From Eubacterium sp. (lineage in GTDB: Bacteria; Bacillota; Clostridia; Lachnospirales; Lachnospiraceae), in the NCBI GenBank assembly GCA_017437905.1, contig JAFRWY010000001.1:1-38439 (forward strand): 38,439 nt of DNA. Reading direction: 5' to 3'. Every line of letters starts with the position of its first letter. Within the stretch, counting starts at the first letter, position 1. The notes beneath the pieces are model-generated. The model ran no database searches. It was not told the DNA's origin and saw only the letters and a program-made list of their open reading frames with translations. This document shows, in pieces, positions 15,666 to 24,701 of this stretch. The position numbers and the translations under genes were made by a program.

Positions 15666-17984
15666 ATGAAATCTGATCATAGACTGAATATCGGTTTTTT
15701 CACGTGTCATCTCGATAACGACTACGCGTTCGAGATCTGTAAGGGCGTGGAATATGCTGCGCGGGAGGCGGATGTGAATCTGATCATCTTCCCGGGCATG
15801 TATCTGAATGCGTCTTACAACGATCCGGTCAACGCGAAGTATGATTATCAGTACAATTCCATTTTCTACTATGCTTCCCAGAAGACACTGGACGCCCTGA
15901 TCGTGTCCATCGGTTCCATCGGAAGCTTCCTGTCCGTGGATGACATTCATTCTTTCCTCCGTCAGTTTAATGTACCGATCCTGACCCTTGAGATCCCGGT
16001 GGAGGGTTACTCCTCCCTTTATACCGACGGCCGGCCCGGCATGCGGGAGGAAGTGGAGCATATCCTCTCCCACGGCAAGACGAAGATCGGATTCGTCAGC
16101 GGCCGTAAGGAAAATGATGACGCCCAGGAGCGTCTCGCCGTCTACCGCCAGGTACTGGAGGAGAACGGCATCGAGTATGATCCGAGACGCGTGGTTTACG
16201 GAGATTTCTCCGAATTCAGCGAAGACGTGGTCGACAGCCTTCTGATCCGGAATCCGGATCTGGAAGCCATCATTTTCGCAAATGATTCCATGACCGTAGG
16301 CGGTTACAAATCCCTCGCTCGGCACGGCCTGAAGATCGGGAAGGATATCCTGGTGGCAGGCTTTGATAACGCGCCCCTTGCCGCTGCCCACTCTCCGGCT
16401 CTTACAACCGTAGACAACAAGATCCTGGAAATGGGCTACAATTCCGTATATCAGGTGATCGAGCTTCTCAGGAGCGGCATAAAGAAGGACGTTACCCAGT
16501 CCTCCAGCATGATCCGTCGGGCTTCCTGCGGCTGCAGTCCCTCTTCCGATCCTACGATCCTGTCCCGCATCAATGCGGCGTTGCAGGACATGCAGGCGGA
16601 GGATGTGCTTCGGGAATTCAAGCGGATGTTCCTGTCGCATTACGAAGCATGCTTCTATTCCGACCGTCTGTTTGAACTTCTGGATCCCTTCCTGATGCAT
16701 TTTATCCAGCCCATTTACAGCCGGAAGACGGTTACCACGGAGCGGCTGCTGGATGATTTCCACAATATCCTTGCGGCTGATGTGGTGCAGATCTACTTCT
16801 CCTACACCAAGCTGGCCAGCATGCTGAAGGTTCTGACAGGTTTCATGACACATCTTCTGATCCCCACGGCAAAGCGGGTGAAGATAAATGCCATGCTGAA
16901 CCTGATTCAGTCCGAAATGGCCTTCTCCATGTCCCGTGAACTGACCGAAGAGAACCACCGGCATAAGAGCAACATATGGGAATCCATTTACATTACACGT
17001 GATACGCTGGTTTCCAGCGGAAATGAGAAGCTGGCCTTCTCCCTGATCATGGACAAGCTCTATCAGGGAAGCGGTTTCCAGAGCGCATACATTTATCTGT
17101 ATGACAAGCCTGCATTCCAGCTGCCGGACGGAACCTGGCAGATCCCGGATTTCCTGCTGTTCCAGGCATGTGAGCTGGACGGGAAGCCCACCGTCTTCAC
17201 CGGAGACGACCGGATCCTGCCCTCTTCCATGATATTCCAGAACAAATACACACCCAACAACCGCAGGCATACCCTGTGCATCACGCCCATTTTTACAAAT
17301 GAGGTGCAGCACGGTCTCTTCGTCAGCGAGACCAACCTGCAGAATTTCAGCCAGATCTACGCCACCACACTGCAGCTCGGAACCTCCATGAAATTTATGG
17401 AACTGATGCATCAGCAGATCGCCATTCAGAACCGGCTGGAGTCCAGCATGAACGAGATCCGGGAGAAGAACGATCTTCTGAACCACCTGTCCATCACGGA
17501 TCCCCTGACCAATCTCTACAACCGTCGCGGATTCTTCGAGGCGGCACAGGAGCTGATCACCTCCCGCAGGAGCCGTGGCGCTGCAGCAGTGATCGGATAT
17601 GTGGATATGGATAACCTGAAGCAGGTAAATGATATCTTCGGCCACAGGGAGGGAGATTATGCACTCCGCGCCATCGGTGACACGCTGCGCGAGGTAATGC
17701 CCGAGAGGGCTGTGATCGCCCGGATCGGCGGAGATGAATTCGCAATCTGCGTGGTGAATGTGAATGAAGAAGAAACCAAGCAGCTGAAGGATGCTTTGAA
17801 CAAGCGCGAGGCAAAGCTCAACCGGACCTGCGAGAAGCCGTACTATATCGAGTGCAGCATCGGTCTCATCAACTTCGAATGCGGCGGCTCCCAGGATGCG
17901 GAGGAACTGATGATCAAAGCCGACGAGAAGCTGTACGTGAACAAGAGACGGAAGCGTAAGAACGTTGTAAAAGAAACGAAATAG
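15666..17984 (+). CDS. Cytoplasmic diguanylate cyclase with LacI-type periplasmic-binding-protein sensor domain
   Basis: The N-terminal ~280 residues match the sugar-binding domain of LacI-family regulators: NIGFFTCHLDNDYAFEICKG, DALIVSIGSIGSF, AIIFANDSMTVGGY and ILVAGFDNAPLA. There is no HTH before this domain, no signal peptide and no membrane segment, so ligand sensing would be cytoplasmic. A long helical middle region (about 300-590) follows, then a GGDEF domain. DPLTNLYNRRGF opens the domain and the active site RIGGDEF has GGDEF at 688-692, so cyclic-di-GMP synthesis should be possible. The RxxD inhibitory site is absent (PERA occupies its place). A GGGGGT ribosome binding site and a good promoter support the start. 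It is a single-gene unit followed by terminators. The ligand is unknown; a sugar or nucleoside is likely. Confidence 0.88.
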   Translation: MKSDHRLNIGFFTCHLDNDYAFEICKGVEYAAREADVNLIIFPGMYLNASYNDPVNAKYDYQYNSIFYYASQKTLDALIVSIGSIGSFLSVDDIHSFLRQFNVPILTLEIPVEGYSSLYTDGRPGMREEVEHILSHGKTKIGFVSGRKENDDAQERLAVYRQVLEENGIEYDPRRVVYGDFSEFSEDVVDSLLIRNPDLEAIIFANDSMTVGGYKSLARHGLKIGKDILVAGFDNAPLAAAHSPALTTVDNKILEMGYNSVYQVIELLRSGIKKDVTQSSSMIRRASCGCSPSSDPTILSRINAALQDMQAEDVLREFKRMFLSHYEACFYSDRLFELLDPFLMHFIQPIYSRKTVTTERLLDDFHNILAADVVQIYFSYTKLASMLKVLTGFMTHLLIPTAKRVKINAMLNLIQSEMAFSMSRELTEENHRHKSNIWESIYITRDTLVSSGNEKLAFSLIMDKLYQGSGFQSAYIYLYDKPAFQLPDGTWQIPDFLLFQACELDGKPTVFTGDDRILPSSMIFQNKYTPNNRRHTLCITPIFTNEVQHGLFVSETNLQNFSQIYATTLQLGTSMKFMELMHQQIAIQNRLESSMNEIREKNDLLNHLSITDPLTNLYNRRGFFEAAQELITSRRSRGAAAVIGYVDMDNLKQVNDIFGHREGDYALRAIGDTLREVMPERAVIARIGGDEFAICVVNVNEEETKQLKDALNKREAKLNRTCEKPYYIECSIGLINFECGGSQDAEELMIKADEKLYVNKRRKRKNVVKETK

Positions 17985-18009
17985 TCCGCGTCCCCGGTTA
18001 AACTATTTA

Positions 18010-18064
18010 ACGGGCAGCCATTCCACCTTCCGGATTACCTCCGGATAGCAGAACAGCTGCCCGT
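18010..18064 (+). terminator. Long inverted repeat after the GGDEF gene
   Basis: ACGGGCAGC pairs with GCTGCCCGT around an inner TCCGGATTACCTCCGGA stem, followed by CAAAAAA. It lies directly before a second, stronger terminator. Confidence 0.45.
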
Positions 18065-18065
18065 C

Positions 18066-18104
18066 AAAAAACAGGAAGGCATGTTGCTATGCCTTCCTGT
18101 TTTT
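18066..18104. terminator. Bidirectional terminator between the GGDEF gene and metF
   Basis: AAAAACAGGAAGGCAT pairs with ATGCCTTCCTGTTTTT, giving U tracts on both strands. It serves the convergent GGDEF and metF genes. Confidence 0.85.
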
Positions 18105-18192
18105 ATATGCCATACATGGATTTATACGTCGTACGTACCCGTATCTGCTCTGTACCTGTATCCGTCTTTCCGGGACTTTCTGTCTTACCGGA

Positions 18193-19050
18193 TCAGATAA
18201 CTGCCTGGTAGATTTCTCTTGTGACATCCGCCTTGTTCATGGTATAGATGTGGATCCCGGCGATGCCGTTCTTCATAAGATCCTCCACCTGACGGACCGC
18301 ATATTCGATGCCTGCCTTGCGCATGCCTACCGGGTCCTCGGAATATCTGGCGATCATGTTCGAGAGTTCCGTCGGAACGGACGAACCGGACAGCGACACG
18401 CTGGTGCCCAGCTGGTTTACCTTTGTAATAGGCATGATCCCCGCATGCAGTTCCGCGCTGATCCCGACACGGTTCAGATTCTCACGGAACCGATAGAACT
18501 TCTCATTGTCGAAGAACATCTGGGTGATCAGTTCACTGACGCCCAGATCACATTTTTCTTTCAGATATGCCAGATCCGTCTCCACATCCGGCGATTCCGG
18601 ATGCTTCTCCGGATAGCAGGCAGCCGCAAGCCGGAAGTCTCCGAAGGCACGGATCCCGCGGATCAGATCCGATGCATAGCGGAATTCTCTTGCTTCGAAC
18701 TCTTCCTCCGTCATGGTCCGGGGCTTGTCGCCGCGAAGGGCCAGGATCCGGCGGACGGACTTCTTCTTCAGTTCCTCCAGCCGCTCGGTCAGACTCTCCT
18801 TCGTCATTCCCACGGCCGTCATATGTGCCAGCGCCTCTACATCGCAGACGTTCTGGATGTAAGATGCGATCTTCGCCGTCTTCCGGCTGTTGCTGCCGCC
18901 GGCCCCATAGGTCACGCTGATGAAATCCGGCTTCATATCCTCGATGGCGTCCAGGGTCTGGAAGATCTCATACATATCATCGTCCCGCTTCGGCGGGAAT
19001 ACCTCGCAGGAGAATTCGATGTCCTCTCCCGTGTATCTGTTGTGTATCAT
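18193..19050 (-). CDS. metF: Methylenetetrahydrofolate reductase [NAD(P)H]
   Basis: MetF reduces 5,10-methylenetetrahydrofolate to 5-methyltetrahydrofolate with FAD, supplying methyl groups for methionine. The 285-residue protein is the short bacterial form. FSCEVFPPKRD near residue 13 carries the catalytic glutamate. DFISVTYGAGGSNSRKT, LALRGDKP and ELITQMFFDNEKFYRF match the FAD and folate barrel. An AGGAAC ribosome binding site lies before the ATG. The thioesterase gene ends 46 bases upstream in the same direction, so co-transcription is possible. No SAM or cobalamin riboswitch is visible before it. Confidence 0.95.
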   Translation of the reverse strand: MIHNRYTGEDIEFSCEVFPPKRDDDMYEIFQTLDAIEDMKPDFISVTYGAGGSNSRKTAKIASYIQNVCDVEALAHMTAVGMTKESLTERLEELKKKSVRRILALRGDKPRTMTEEEFEAREFRYASDLIRGIRAFGDFRLAAACYPEKHPESPDVETDLAYLKEKCDLGVSELITQMFFDNEKFYRFRENLNRVGISAELHAGIMPITKVNQLGTSVSLSGSSVPTELSNMIARYSEDPVGMRKAGIEYAVRQVEDLMKNGIAGIHIYTMNKADVTREIYQAVI

Positions 19051-19096
19051 TTTCGTTCCTGCTTTCGTCTTAATCTGTGTATCTGAACGCCCGCTG

Positions 19097-19522
19097 CTAT
19101 ATGGATGCGTCCTCCACGGCCTGCAGCATGTTCTCGTAGATCTCCGGAAAACGCTTCTTCATGTTCATGGGTTTAAACTCCGTATCCACGAATGCATGGC
19201 TGGTCTCCGCCGTATGCAGGAGCTCCCCTTCCGGACTCCGGATCTCGTATTTCAGGCTGAAACGTACCGGCGTCAGTCGGGTGATCACCGGGAATATGTC
19301 GATCGTATCCCCGAAATGCAGCGCCATGGTGTAATAATCGTGCAGCTCCAGAACCGGTATGATGATCCCCAGTTCTTCCATCTTCCCGTAGGGAAGTCCC
19401 AGCTGCTCCATCAGATCCAGCCGCGCCTCCTCCAGGAATCTTGCATAATTGGAATGATGCACCACCTGCATCTGATCGGTTTCGTAATAGTTGATCTTTC
19501 TTCGATATGGTTGTAACTTCAT
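19097..19522 (-). CDS. Acyl-CoA thioesterase, 4-hydroxybenzoyl-CoA (YbgC-like) hotdog family
   Basis: The 141-residue protein has the hotdog thioesterase signature YYETDQMQVVHHSNYARFLEEAR near residues 11-33, with the catalytic aspartate in ETDQMQ. The rest of the hotdog fold follows (YYTMALHFGDTIDI, RFSLKYEIRSPEGELLHTAETSHAFVD). It should hydrolyse a short or aromatic acyl-CoA. A longer frame open to 19633 runs through tandem repeats. The ATG at 19522 has AGAGG seven bases before it and yields the normal family start, so the longer version is rejected. It sits between a coiled-coil gene and metF on the same strand. Confidence 0.85.
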   Translation of the reverse strand: MKLQPYRRKINYYETDQMQVVHHSNYARFLEEARLDLMEQLGLPYGKMEELGIIIPVLELHDYYTMALHFGDTIDIFPVITRLTPVRFSLKYEIRSPEGELLHTAETSHAFVDTEFKPMNMKKRFPEIYENMLQAVEDASI

Positions 19523-19570
19523 GGTGGACCTCTGTGTTTGTATCTTTATATCCTCCGGCATGCAGGTCAT

Positions 19571-19635
19571 ATATACATGCCGCACGCCGTATATACATGC
19601 TTCGTTCCCAGCCTGACGCACGCCAATATACATGC
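19571..19635. repeat. Imperfect direct repeats upstream of the thioesterase gene
   Basis: The 10-mer ATATACATGC occurs at 19571-19580, 19591-19600 and 19626-19635, with a degenerate CTGCATGC near 19665. The 8-mer CGCACGCC accompanies two of the copies. The repeats lie in the gap between the coiled-coil gene and the thioesterase and read as GCATGTATAT on the transcribed strand. Confidence 0.6.
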
Positions 19636-19693
19636 CTCATACCGGCCTGCTTCAGGCCGCATCTGCATGCTCTATGCCAACCCGGTTTATATC

Positions 19694-20533
19694 TCACTCG
19701 GTCTTCGGCTTCGGTTTCTTCGGGTGGGGCTTCGGCTTTCCCGTGCGCACAGGTGTCCGGTCCGGATTGATCGGTTCCCGCTCCGCCACCGGTGCGGATG
19801 CCTGATCGATGGCAACCGGCGTCCGATCTTCTCCCTGCAGTCCGTCCTGGGGACGTACAGCCGCAAGATCCATATCGAACCGGATCTCCATCTGAGTTGC
19901 ACGCTCCTTCTCCTTCGCTTTCTCTTTCTCCTTCTCACGGTACAGTTCCACGGACAGCAGCTGCGACAGCTCTACAATCTGCGCATAGCGGTCCTCCTTC
20001 GTGAGGGAGTTCAGCGAACGGAGCAGCTCCGTCTTATTATCCGTGATGGCATCCATCTTCTCCTTCAGCATGATCTGCATCAGCTTATATTCCTGCTCCA
20101 GCTTATCGTATGCATCCGCAAGAAGGTGATCCACCTCCGTCAGCATTTCATCTGTGTAAATGAGAGACGCGGCATAGATATCCCCGGCAGTCCGAAGGGC
20201 TTTCTTCTCCTCCGCATCCATTTCGGCCAGGGAGAAGTTCAGCGGTTCGCCGTCTCTCCGCTTTGTAACGCGGATCCGGCTGGCGCTCTTCTCTGCCTCA
20301 AATATGATCTTATCTGCTTCCTTCTTCGCGTCGCTCAGGATCTTTGCCCTTTTATCCGTCACTTCGCGGTACGCCTTCAGCTCCTCGCACACATTTCCTT
20401 CGAGCTGATCCAGAAGCTCCAGCAGCTCGGCGCGGTTGATCACCACTTTGGCCGGCTGCAGAGGGAAATTCTGTCCCTCCACGATGCGCTTACGCATCTC
20501 CTCTATCATCGCTACGGAACGATCCTTTTCCAT
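19694..20533 (-). CDS. Coiled-coil protein resembling ATPase subunit H/DivIVA-type proteins
   Basis: The 279-residue protein has a short N-terminal segment (SVAMIEEMRKRIVEGQNFPL). A long charged helical region (about 40-215) includes ILSDAKKEADKIIFEAEKSA, typical of proteins annotated as vacuolar-type ATPase subunit H or DivIVA-like in Clostridia. The tail is rich in Pro and Lys and ends KPHPKKPKPKTE. There is no membrane segment or signal peptide. Such proteins often organise cell-pole or envelope processes, but nothing here shows a specific partner. No ATPase genes are nearby. It is likely transcribed together with the thioesterase and metF. Confidence 0.65.
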   Translation of the reverse strand: MEKDRSVAMIEEMRKRIVEGQNFPLQPAKVVINRAELLELLDQLEGNVCEELKAYREVTDKRAKILSDAKKEADKIIFEAEKSASRIRVTKRRDGEPLNFSLAEMDAEEKKALRTAGDIYAASLIYTDEMLTEVDHLLADAYDKLEQEYKLMQIMLKEKMDAITDNKTELLRSLNSLTKEDRYAQIVELSQLLSVELYREKEKEKAKEKERATQMEIRFDMDLAAVRPQDGLQGEDRTPVAIDQASAPVAEREPINPDRTPVRTGKPKPHPKKPKPKTE

Positions 20534-20642
20534 AGTTGTACCTGTCCTTTGCCCTTATTCCCCATTTTTCATACATTTCCCAACATCCTTCGCAAGAGCC
20601 GGGCATTCCTATTTTACTACAAAACCGGTCGGATGAAAAGCA

Positions 20643-21806
20643 CTACTCCGTGTCCTGCCCCGACATTATTTCCGCGAGCGCCCCAAAGAGCCGGTCCTGT
20701 TCCGCTTCCGGCCGGACCGAAATCCGGATCCTGTCATCCGTAAGAGGCGGCATGTCTCCGCAGCACCTGACAAGGATCCCCTTCGCCAGAAGTGCATCAA
20801 AGAGCCGTCTTCCCGGGATCCCCCAGCCGTCGGTAAGGAGGAAATTCGCCTCCGACGGACATATTTCGATTGTTCGCCCAAAGCGTCTTCCTGTATCGTA
20901 AAGACCTTCTTTCATCCGTTCCCGAAGACGCGCCGTCTCCCGTGCCGTCTCATCCAGAAAATCATACAGCACCTTCCGGTGCTCTCCTGCCGCTGCCAGC
21001 ACGGCTTCCGCAAAGCATGAGAGATTCCATTCCGGAAGCGCTGCGCGGATCTGCTTCCCCAGCTCCTTCTCCCTGCAAATGAGACACCCCAGCCGGACTC
21101 CCGGCATGGCAAAGATCTTCGTAAACGCCCGGAGCACCAGAAGGTGGGAATATTTTTCCTGCAAATGCAGTCCGCTCTCCGCTTCCTTCCCGGTAAATTC
21201 AAGGAAGCATTCATCCAGGAGCACGGGAATCCCATACGCCGCCGTCTTCTCAAGCAAAGCACGCAGGACACCCGGAGCGATCATGCTGCCGCCCGGATTC
21301 CCCGGATTTACCAGGATCACAAGGTCCGTGTCCGGAGTGATCCGGTCCGCAAATTCCGCATCCGGCTGAAACCCATGCTCCCAAGCTGCCGGGTATTCTT
21401 CGAGCCGGACCTTTTCTGTCCCTGAAGCTTTCACAGTATCTTCTTCTGTCCCACGGCCGCTTCCTTCATCCCGGATTCCGCGGATTGCCCGGAGATACCC
21501 TGTAAACACCGGCGCCGGAAGCAGCACCTTCCGGGGATGCAGGGCATGTATGACCGCCATGATCAGCTCGGAGGCTCCGTTCCCGGGGATCATCCACTCC
21601 GGGGATAGCCGAAGTCCAGCCCGTTCCCCATAGAAAGCCGCTGCCGCCCGCCGGGAAGCCTCCTGCTCCGGGTCCGGATAGAAGGCCGCTGATCCTGCAG
21701 CACTTTGAATTGCATCCTGCAGCACCCGGGGCATCCCCAGCGGATTCACATTTACCGAAAAATCATATTCCACCCGGTTCCGATACCGGTCTCCACCGTG
21801 TGCCAT
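20643..21806 (-). CDS. cobD: L-threonine-O-3-phosphate decarboxylase (CobD type)
   Basis: This PLP enzyme makes (R)-1-amino-2-propanol phosphate, the linker joined to cobyric acid by CbiB. The N terminus MAHGGDRYRN...YDFSVNVNPLG matches CobD (HGGD...DFSxNxNPLG) rather than histidinol-phosphate aminotransferase. The NPGNPGG loop is near 168-173, the LLDECFLEF aspartate near 198, and the PLP lysine in LRAFTKIFAMPGVRLG is K230. A frame open from 21824 exists, but GGAGG four bases before the ATG at 21806 decides the start. It is separated from the other cobalamin genes by two glucanase genes and appears to have its own promoter. Confidence 0.88.
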   Translation of the reverse strand: MAHGGDRYRNRVEYDFSVNVNPLGMPRVLQDAIQSAAGSAAFYPDPEQEASRRAAAAFYGERAGLRLSPEWMIPGNGASELIMAVIHALHPRKVLLPAPVFTGYLRAIRGIRDEGSGRGTEEDTVKASGTEKVRLEEYPAAWEHGFQPDAEFADRITPDTDLVILVNPGNPGGSMIAPGVLRALLEKTAAYGIPVLLDECFLEFTGKEAESGLHLQEKYSHLLVLRAFTKIFAMPGVRLGCLICREKELGKQIRAALPEWNLSCFAEAVLAAAGEHRKVLYDFLDETARETARLRERMKEGLYDTGRRFGRTIEICPSEANFLLTDGWGIPGRRLFDALLAKGILVRCCGDMPPLTDDRIRISVRPEAEQDRLFGALAEIMSGQDTE

Positions 21807-21899
21807 AGATCCTCCAAATCCCATGCTTTATAAACAGTTTATTTGATGATTAAAAAATCCACCCATCAGTTATTTATCAGACTGCTGTCAAACGAAGGT

Positions 21900-21927
21900 A
21901 TTATACCATTTTTCATAAAGGAATAAC
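21900..21927 (-). promoter_or_regulatory. Probable promoter for cobD
   Basis: On the minus strand GGTATAATACC provides a perfect -10 (21900-21905), and TTATTC about 16-17 bases upstream is a weak -35. The 95-nt leader is AT-rich and shows no cobalamin riboswitch. Confidence 0.5.
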
Positions 21928-21944
21928 AGAAAAAAGCCAACCGG

Positions 21945-21989
21945 ACAAAAGAATCCCCCGCCCGGCATCAAAACCGCCGGGCGAGGGAT
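21945..21989 (-). terminator. Terminator after the GH5 gene
   Basis: On the minus strand ATCCCTCGCCCGGC pairs with GCCGGGCGGGGGAT across a nine-base loop, followed by TCTTTTG. It separates the glucanase unit from cobD. Confidence 0.75.
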
Positions 21990-22044
21990 ACATCACTTTA
22001 TTCGGTTTAGAGGCCTGAAATTCTCTATCGGTCTTTTTCTTAAT

Positions 22045-23085
22045 TTACAGCAGCTTCAGGAGTTCCTCTCTCACGCCGTCCATCCGTGCATCTGCGATGC
22101 CGAAGTCCATCTCCCGATAGGTCCAGGCCGCACGGCCGATGTTATACTTATCGAAGCATGCGGTGATCATCTTAAACCACTTCAACGTATCCTCCGGTGT
22201 TGCGCGGTCGATCACACCGTACTCACCGCAGTAAAGCGGTACATCACGTTCCTTGGAGATCCGTACGGCCTCTTCCATCATCCGCTCGAAGTAGCCGACA
22301 CTGATCGATTCTTCCGTATCAAGTCCTGTAAAGCAGTTCTTCTCCAGATCCTGATACATCTTCAGCTGCTCATGGGAATACTCCAGATACTTTCCGTAGG
22401 TGCATTCAAACGGCATACGGAATCCGGTATCCATACCATCAACCCATGCAGCTCCCTGATGGGTGAACACAAGGGGTTCGTAACAATGGAAGTTATATAC
22501 GATCCTGTCATCTACCGGCCATGCCAGATCCGCCAGGGGTTCGATACTGTTGTTATAGTATCCGCCGAGCAGAATCCAGATATCCGGCGCAAAGGCACGG
22601 ATCCTGCCGATGCAGACAGTGGAGATCCGGTTCCATTCATCACTGAAACGTTTCTCCGTCACCTCATTCAGCAGCTCAAATGCCAGACGATCCTTGTATT
22701 TTCCGTAGCGCTGTGCGAACTGCTCCCACAGACGGTAGAAACGCTCCTGATCTGCTTCATTTTCAAAGAAGCCGAACTCATTCTCGCCTACATCAAAGGA
22801 GAAGCCGAAGGTCTTATGCAGATCCAGGATCATGTTGAGTCCGTACTCACCACACCAGTCGATCACGTTCTGAAGCCGCTCGAAGCCTTCCTCCTTATAG
22901 TTTCCTTCCTTGTCCTCTACCACGTTGTAATCCACCGGTATGCGGACGTGATCCAGTCCCCAGGACTTGACTACTGCCAGATCTTCCTTGGTAATAAAGG
23001 TGTCATACCTTTCCTGGGTATGGTTGCACTGGGAGAGCCAGCCGCCCAGGTCGATTCCGTGCTGATAACCTGCAAATTCTCTCAT
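22045..23085 (-). CDS. Glycoside hydrolase family 5 glucanase, cytoplasmic
   Basis: The 346-residue GH5 barrel starts MREFAGYQHGIDLGGWLSQC, an opening like that of exo-beta-1,3-glucanases (GxNLGGWL). DHVRIPVDYN is near 45-54, the acid/base glutamate is in AFELLNEV (N140-E141), and the nucleophile glutamate is in LYCGEYGV (E288). Both catalytic residues are intact. It has no signal peptide, so it should act inside the cell on imported beta-gluco-oligosaccharides. An AGGAGG eight bases before the ATG at 23085 fixes the start. It lies 95 bases downstream of the GH16 lipoprotein gene, forming an outside-then-inside beta-glucan pair. Specificity (beta-1,3 versus beta-1,4) cannot be settled from sequence alone. 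Confidence 0.9.
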   Translation of the reverse strand: MREFAGYQHGIDLGGWLSQCNHTQERYDTFITKEDLAVVKSWGLDHVRIPVDYNVVEDKEGNYKEEGFERLQNVIDWCGEYGLNMILDLHKTFGFSFDVGENEFGFFENEADQERFYRLWEQFAQRYGKYKDRLAFELLNEVTEKRFSDEWNRISTVCIGRIRAFAPDIWILLGGYYNNSIEPLADLAWPVDDRIVYNFHCYEPLVFTHQGAAWVDGMDTGFRMPFECTYGKYLEYSHEQLKMYQDLEKNCFTGLDTEESISVGYFERMMEEAVRISKERDVPLYCGEYGVIDRATPEDTLKWFKMITACFDKYNIGRAAWTYREMDFGIADARMDGVREELLKLL

Positions 23086-23180
23086 CTTGATCCTCCTGCA
23101 ATTCCGTTCCTGATCATCCGGGAGGAGGCGTAAAACGCCTCTCTCCTGTCCGATCTGCTCATACATCTATAGTAACATAA

Positions 23181-24659
23181 TTACTGCACTTCCTCAAGAC
23201 GTACATTACGGATATGGATGGTTGCAGTGCTGCCCTGATTACCCATGTTAAACTCAACGCGTCCGCTGTCATCATCCTCGGCTGTCATGTCAAATGTGAA
23301 TTCATAAGTCTGCCAATCCGTGGTAAGATCCACCGGTGTATCCGGGAAGTAACGGATCCAGTCCACAAGCGGTGCGGTAACGGCCGGCTTCATCTGGCGG
23401 TTCTCATCCGCATAAGCCTCGAAGGAGAGCTTGTACTTCTTGCCCTTCACCATGGGCATACCCGGCTGAACCAGCTGGATGGAGTACTCCTCGGTTCCGA
23501 AATTCTCCGTCTTGATGGTGATCTCGCCGTCCTTGATCTCAGCCGAGCCCACACCGTCATTCAGCTGCAGGAACTTCCAGTTCACATCGTCATTCAGGTC
23601 CTCTGTCTCTGCAAAATCACCGTTGGTGACGAAGTTGCCTGTGGCATCTGCTTCCTTCCAGACCATCTCACGAACCGGTCTGGTTACATTTTCATCGTAG
23701 CTGTCCTTCTGATACATGCGGACATAATCCACATACATGCAGGTTTTCTCATTGAATTCCAGATTCGGATCCGGATCGCCGGGCCAGTCACCGCCCACTG
23801 CCACATTCAGGATCACATGGAAATTCTGATTGAAGGGAGCCGGATACAGCTTCTCCTCTTCGCCCTCAACTGCAGTGAACCAGTCGCTGGTCTCAAAATA
23901 CTGTACACCGTCCACATACCAGCGCATCACGCCCGGATACCACTCAAGTGCATAGGTGTGATATTCCGTGGAGAAGCTTCCGGAAGACAGGGTGTAGCTG
24001 CCCTGCTGCTGCTTGTGAGGCTCGCCGTAATGCAGGGTTCCGTAGTTCATGGACGTGCTGTTTCCGAGTACCTCCATGATGTCGATCTCACCGCATTTCG
24101 GCCACTGGCCGTAATACTCTTCATCATCCGGCATCATCCAGAAGGCCTGCAGGAAGCCCTTGCCCTCCGGAACCTTCAGTCTGGCTTCAATATAACCGTA
24201 CTTCAGGGAATGCTTATTCTGCGTGTTGACACGGCCGGAGATATAATGAACGCTGCCGTCCGATGCCACTTCCTTCACCGGCTTGATGACCAGTTCGCCG
24301 TCCTTTACATATGCATAGTCAGTGCTGGGGATGTATTCCTGCAGCTCATGGTTGACCCAGCCCACCTCATGCTCTTCATAATTCCAGTCTGCATCGGCCA
24401 GCGCGCCTCCTTCGAATTCCTCAGCCCATACAAGGTGGTAACCCTCCAGAAGCGGATTCGATGTCGCCGGATCCTCCGTGGTAACTTCCTCCGGACCGCC
24501 GGTGGGTAACTCCGTCTTCTCCGTCAGGGGCTCAACGGTTCCCGCGGTAGAAGCGTCCGTAGCCTGTGTCGAGGTATCCGCATCCTTACCGCAGCCTGTC
24601 ATCATGAGACCTGCCGTTGCTGTAAGAAGCAGCATTTTTACCAGATGTTTTCTTCTCAT
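23181..24659 (-). CDS. GH16 beta-glucanase lipoprotein with C-terminal carbohydrate-binding domain
   Basis: A lipoprotein signal (MRRKHLVKMLLLTATAGLMM then TGC, lipidated Cys23) is followed by a Thr/Glu-rich linker. The GH16 jelly-roll (about 72-335) carries the active site GEIDIME (E191, D193, E196). From about 345 a CBM4/9-like beta-sandwich begins with NFVTNGDFAETED and ends RVEFNMGNQGSTATIHIRNV. The WAEEFEGGALADADWNYE start is typical of laminarinase-type GH16, so it should cleave beta-1,3 or mixed-linkage glucan on the outer face of the membrane. Upstream in-frame starts at 24674 and 24701 exist, but GGAGG five bases before the ATG at 24659 gives a proper signal peptide. It lies between cbiB and the GH5 gene. 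Confidence 0.93.
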   Translation of the reverse strand: MRRKHLVKMLLLTATAGLMMTGCGKDADTSTQATDASTAGTVEPLTEKTELPTGGPEEVTTEDPATSNPLLEGYHLVWAEEFEGGALADADWNYEEHEVGWVNHELQEYIPSTDYAYVKDGELVIKPVKEVASDGSVHYISGRVNTQNKHSLKYGYIEARLKVPEGKGFLQAFWMMPDDEEYYGQWPKCGEIDIMEVLGNSTSMNYGTLHYGEPHKQQQGSYTLSSGSFSTEYHTYALEWYPGVMRWYVDGVQYFETSDWFTAVEGEEEKLYPAPFNQNFHVILNVAVGGDWPGDPDPNLEFNEKTCMYVDYVRMYQKDSYDENVTRPVREMVWKEADATGNFVTNGDFAETEDLNDDVNWKFLQLNDGVGSAEIKDGEITIKTENFGTEEYSIQLVQPGMPMVKGKKYKLSFEAYADENRQMKPAVTAPLVDWIRYFPDTPVDLTTDWQTYEFTFDMTAEDDDSGRVEFNMGNQGSTATIHIRNVRLEEVQ

Positions 24660-24701
24660 TTTGTCCTCCTTCATAATCCTCTCTCCTGCATTTTTCGTCA
24701 A

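Noticed and set aside
15648-17645. A 665-codon minus-strand open frame opposite the GGDEF gene
   Set aside because: The GGDEF protein is well supported; the opposite frame has no domain and no ribosome binding site.
19523-19633. Upstream start giving a 178-residue thioesterase
   Set aside because: The extra 37 codons come from repeat sequence. The ATG at 19522 has a proper ribosome binding site and the family N terminus.
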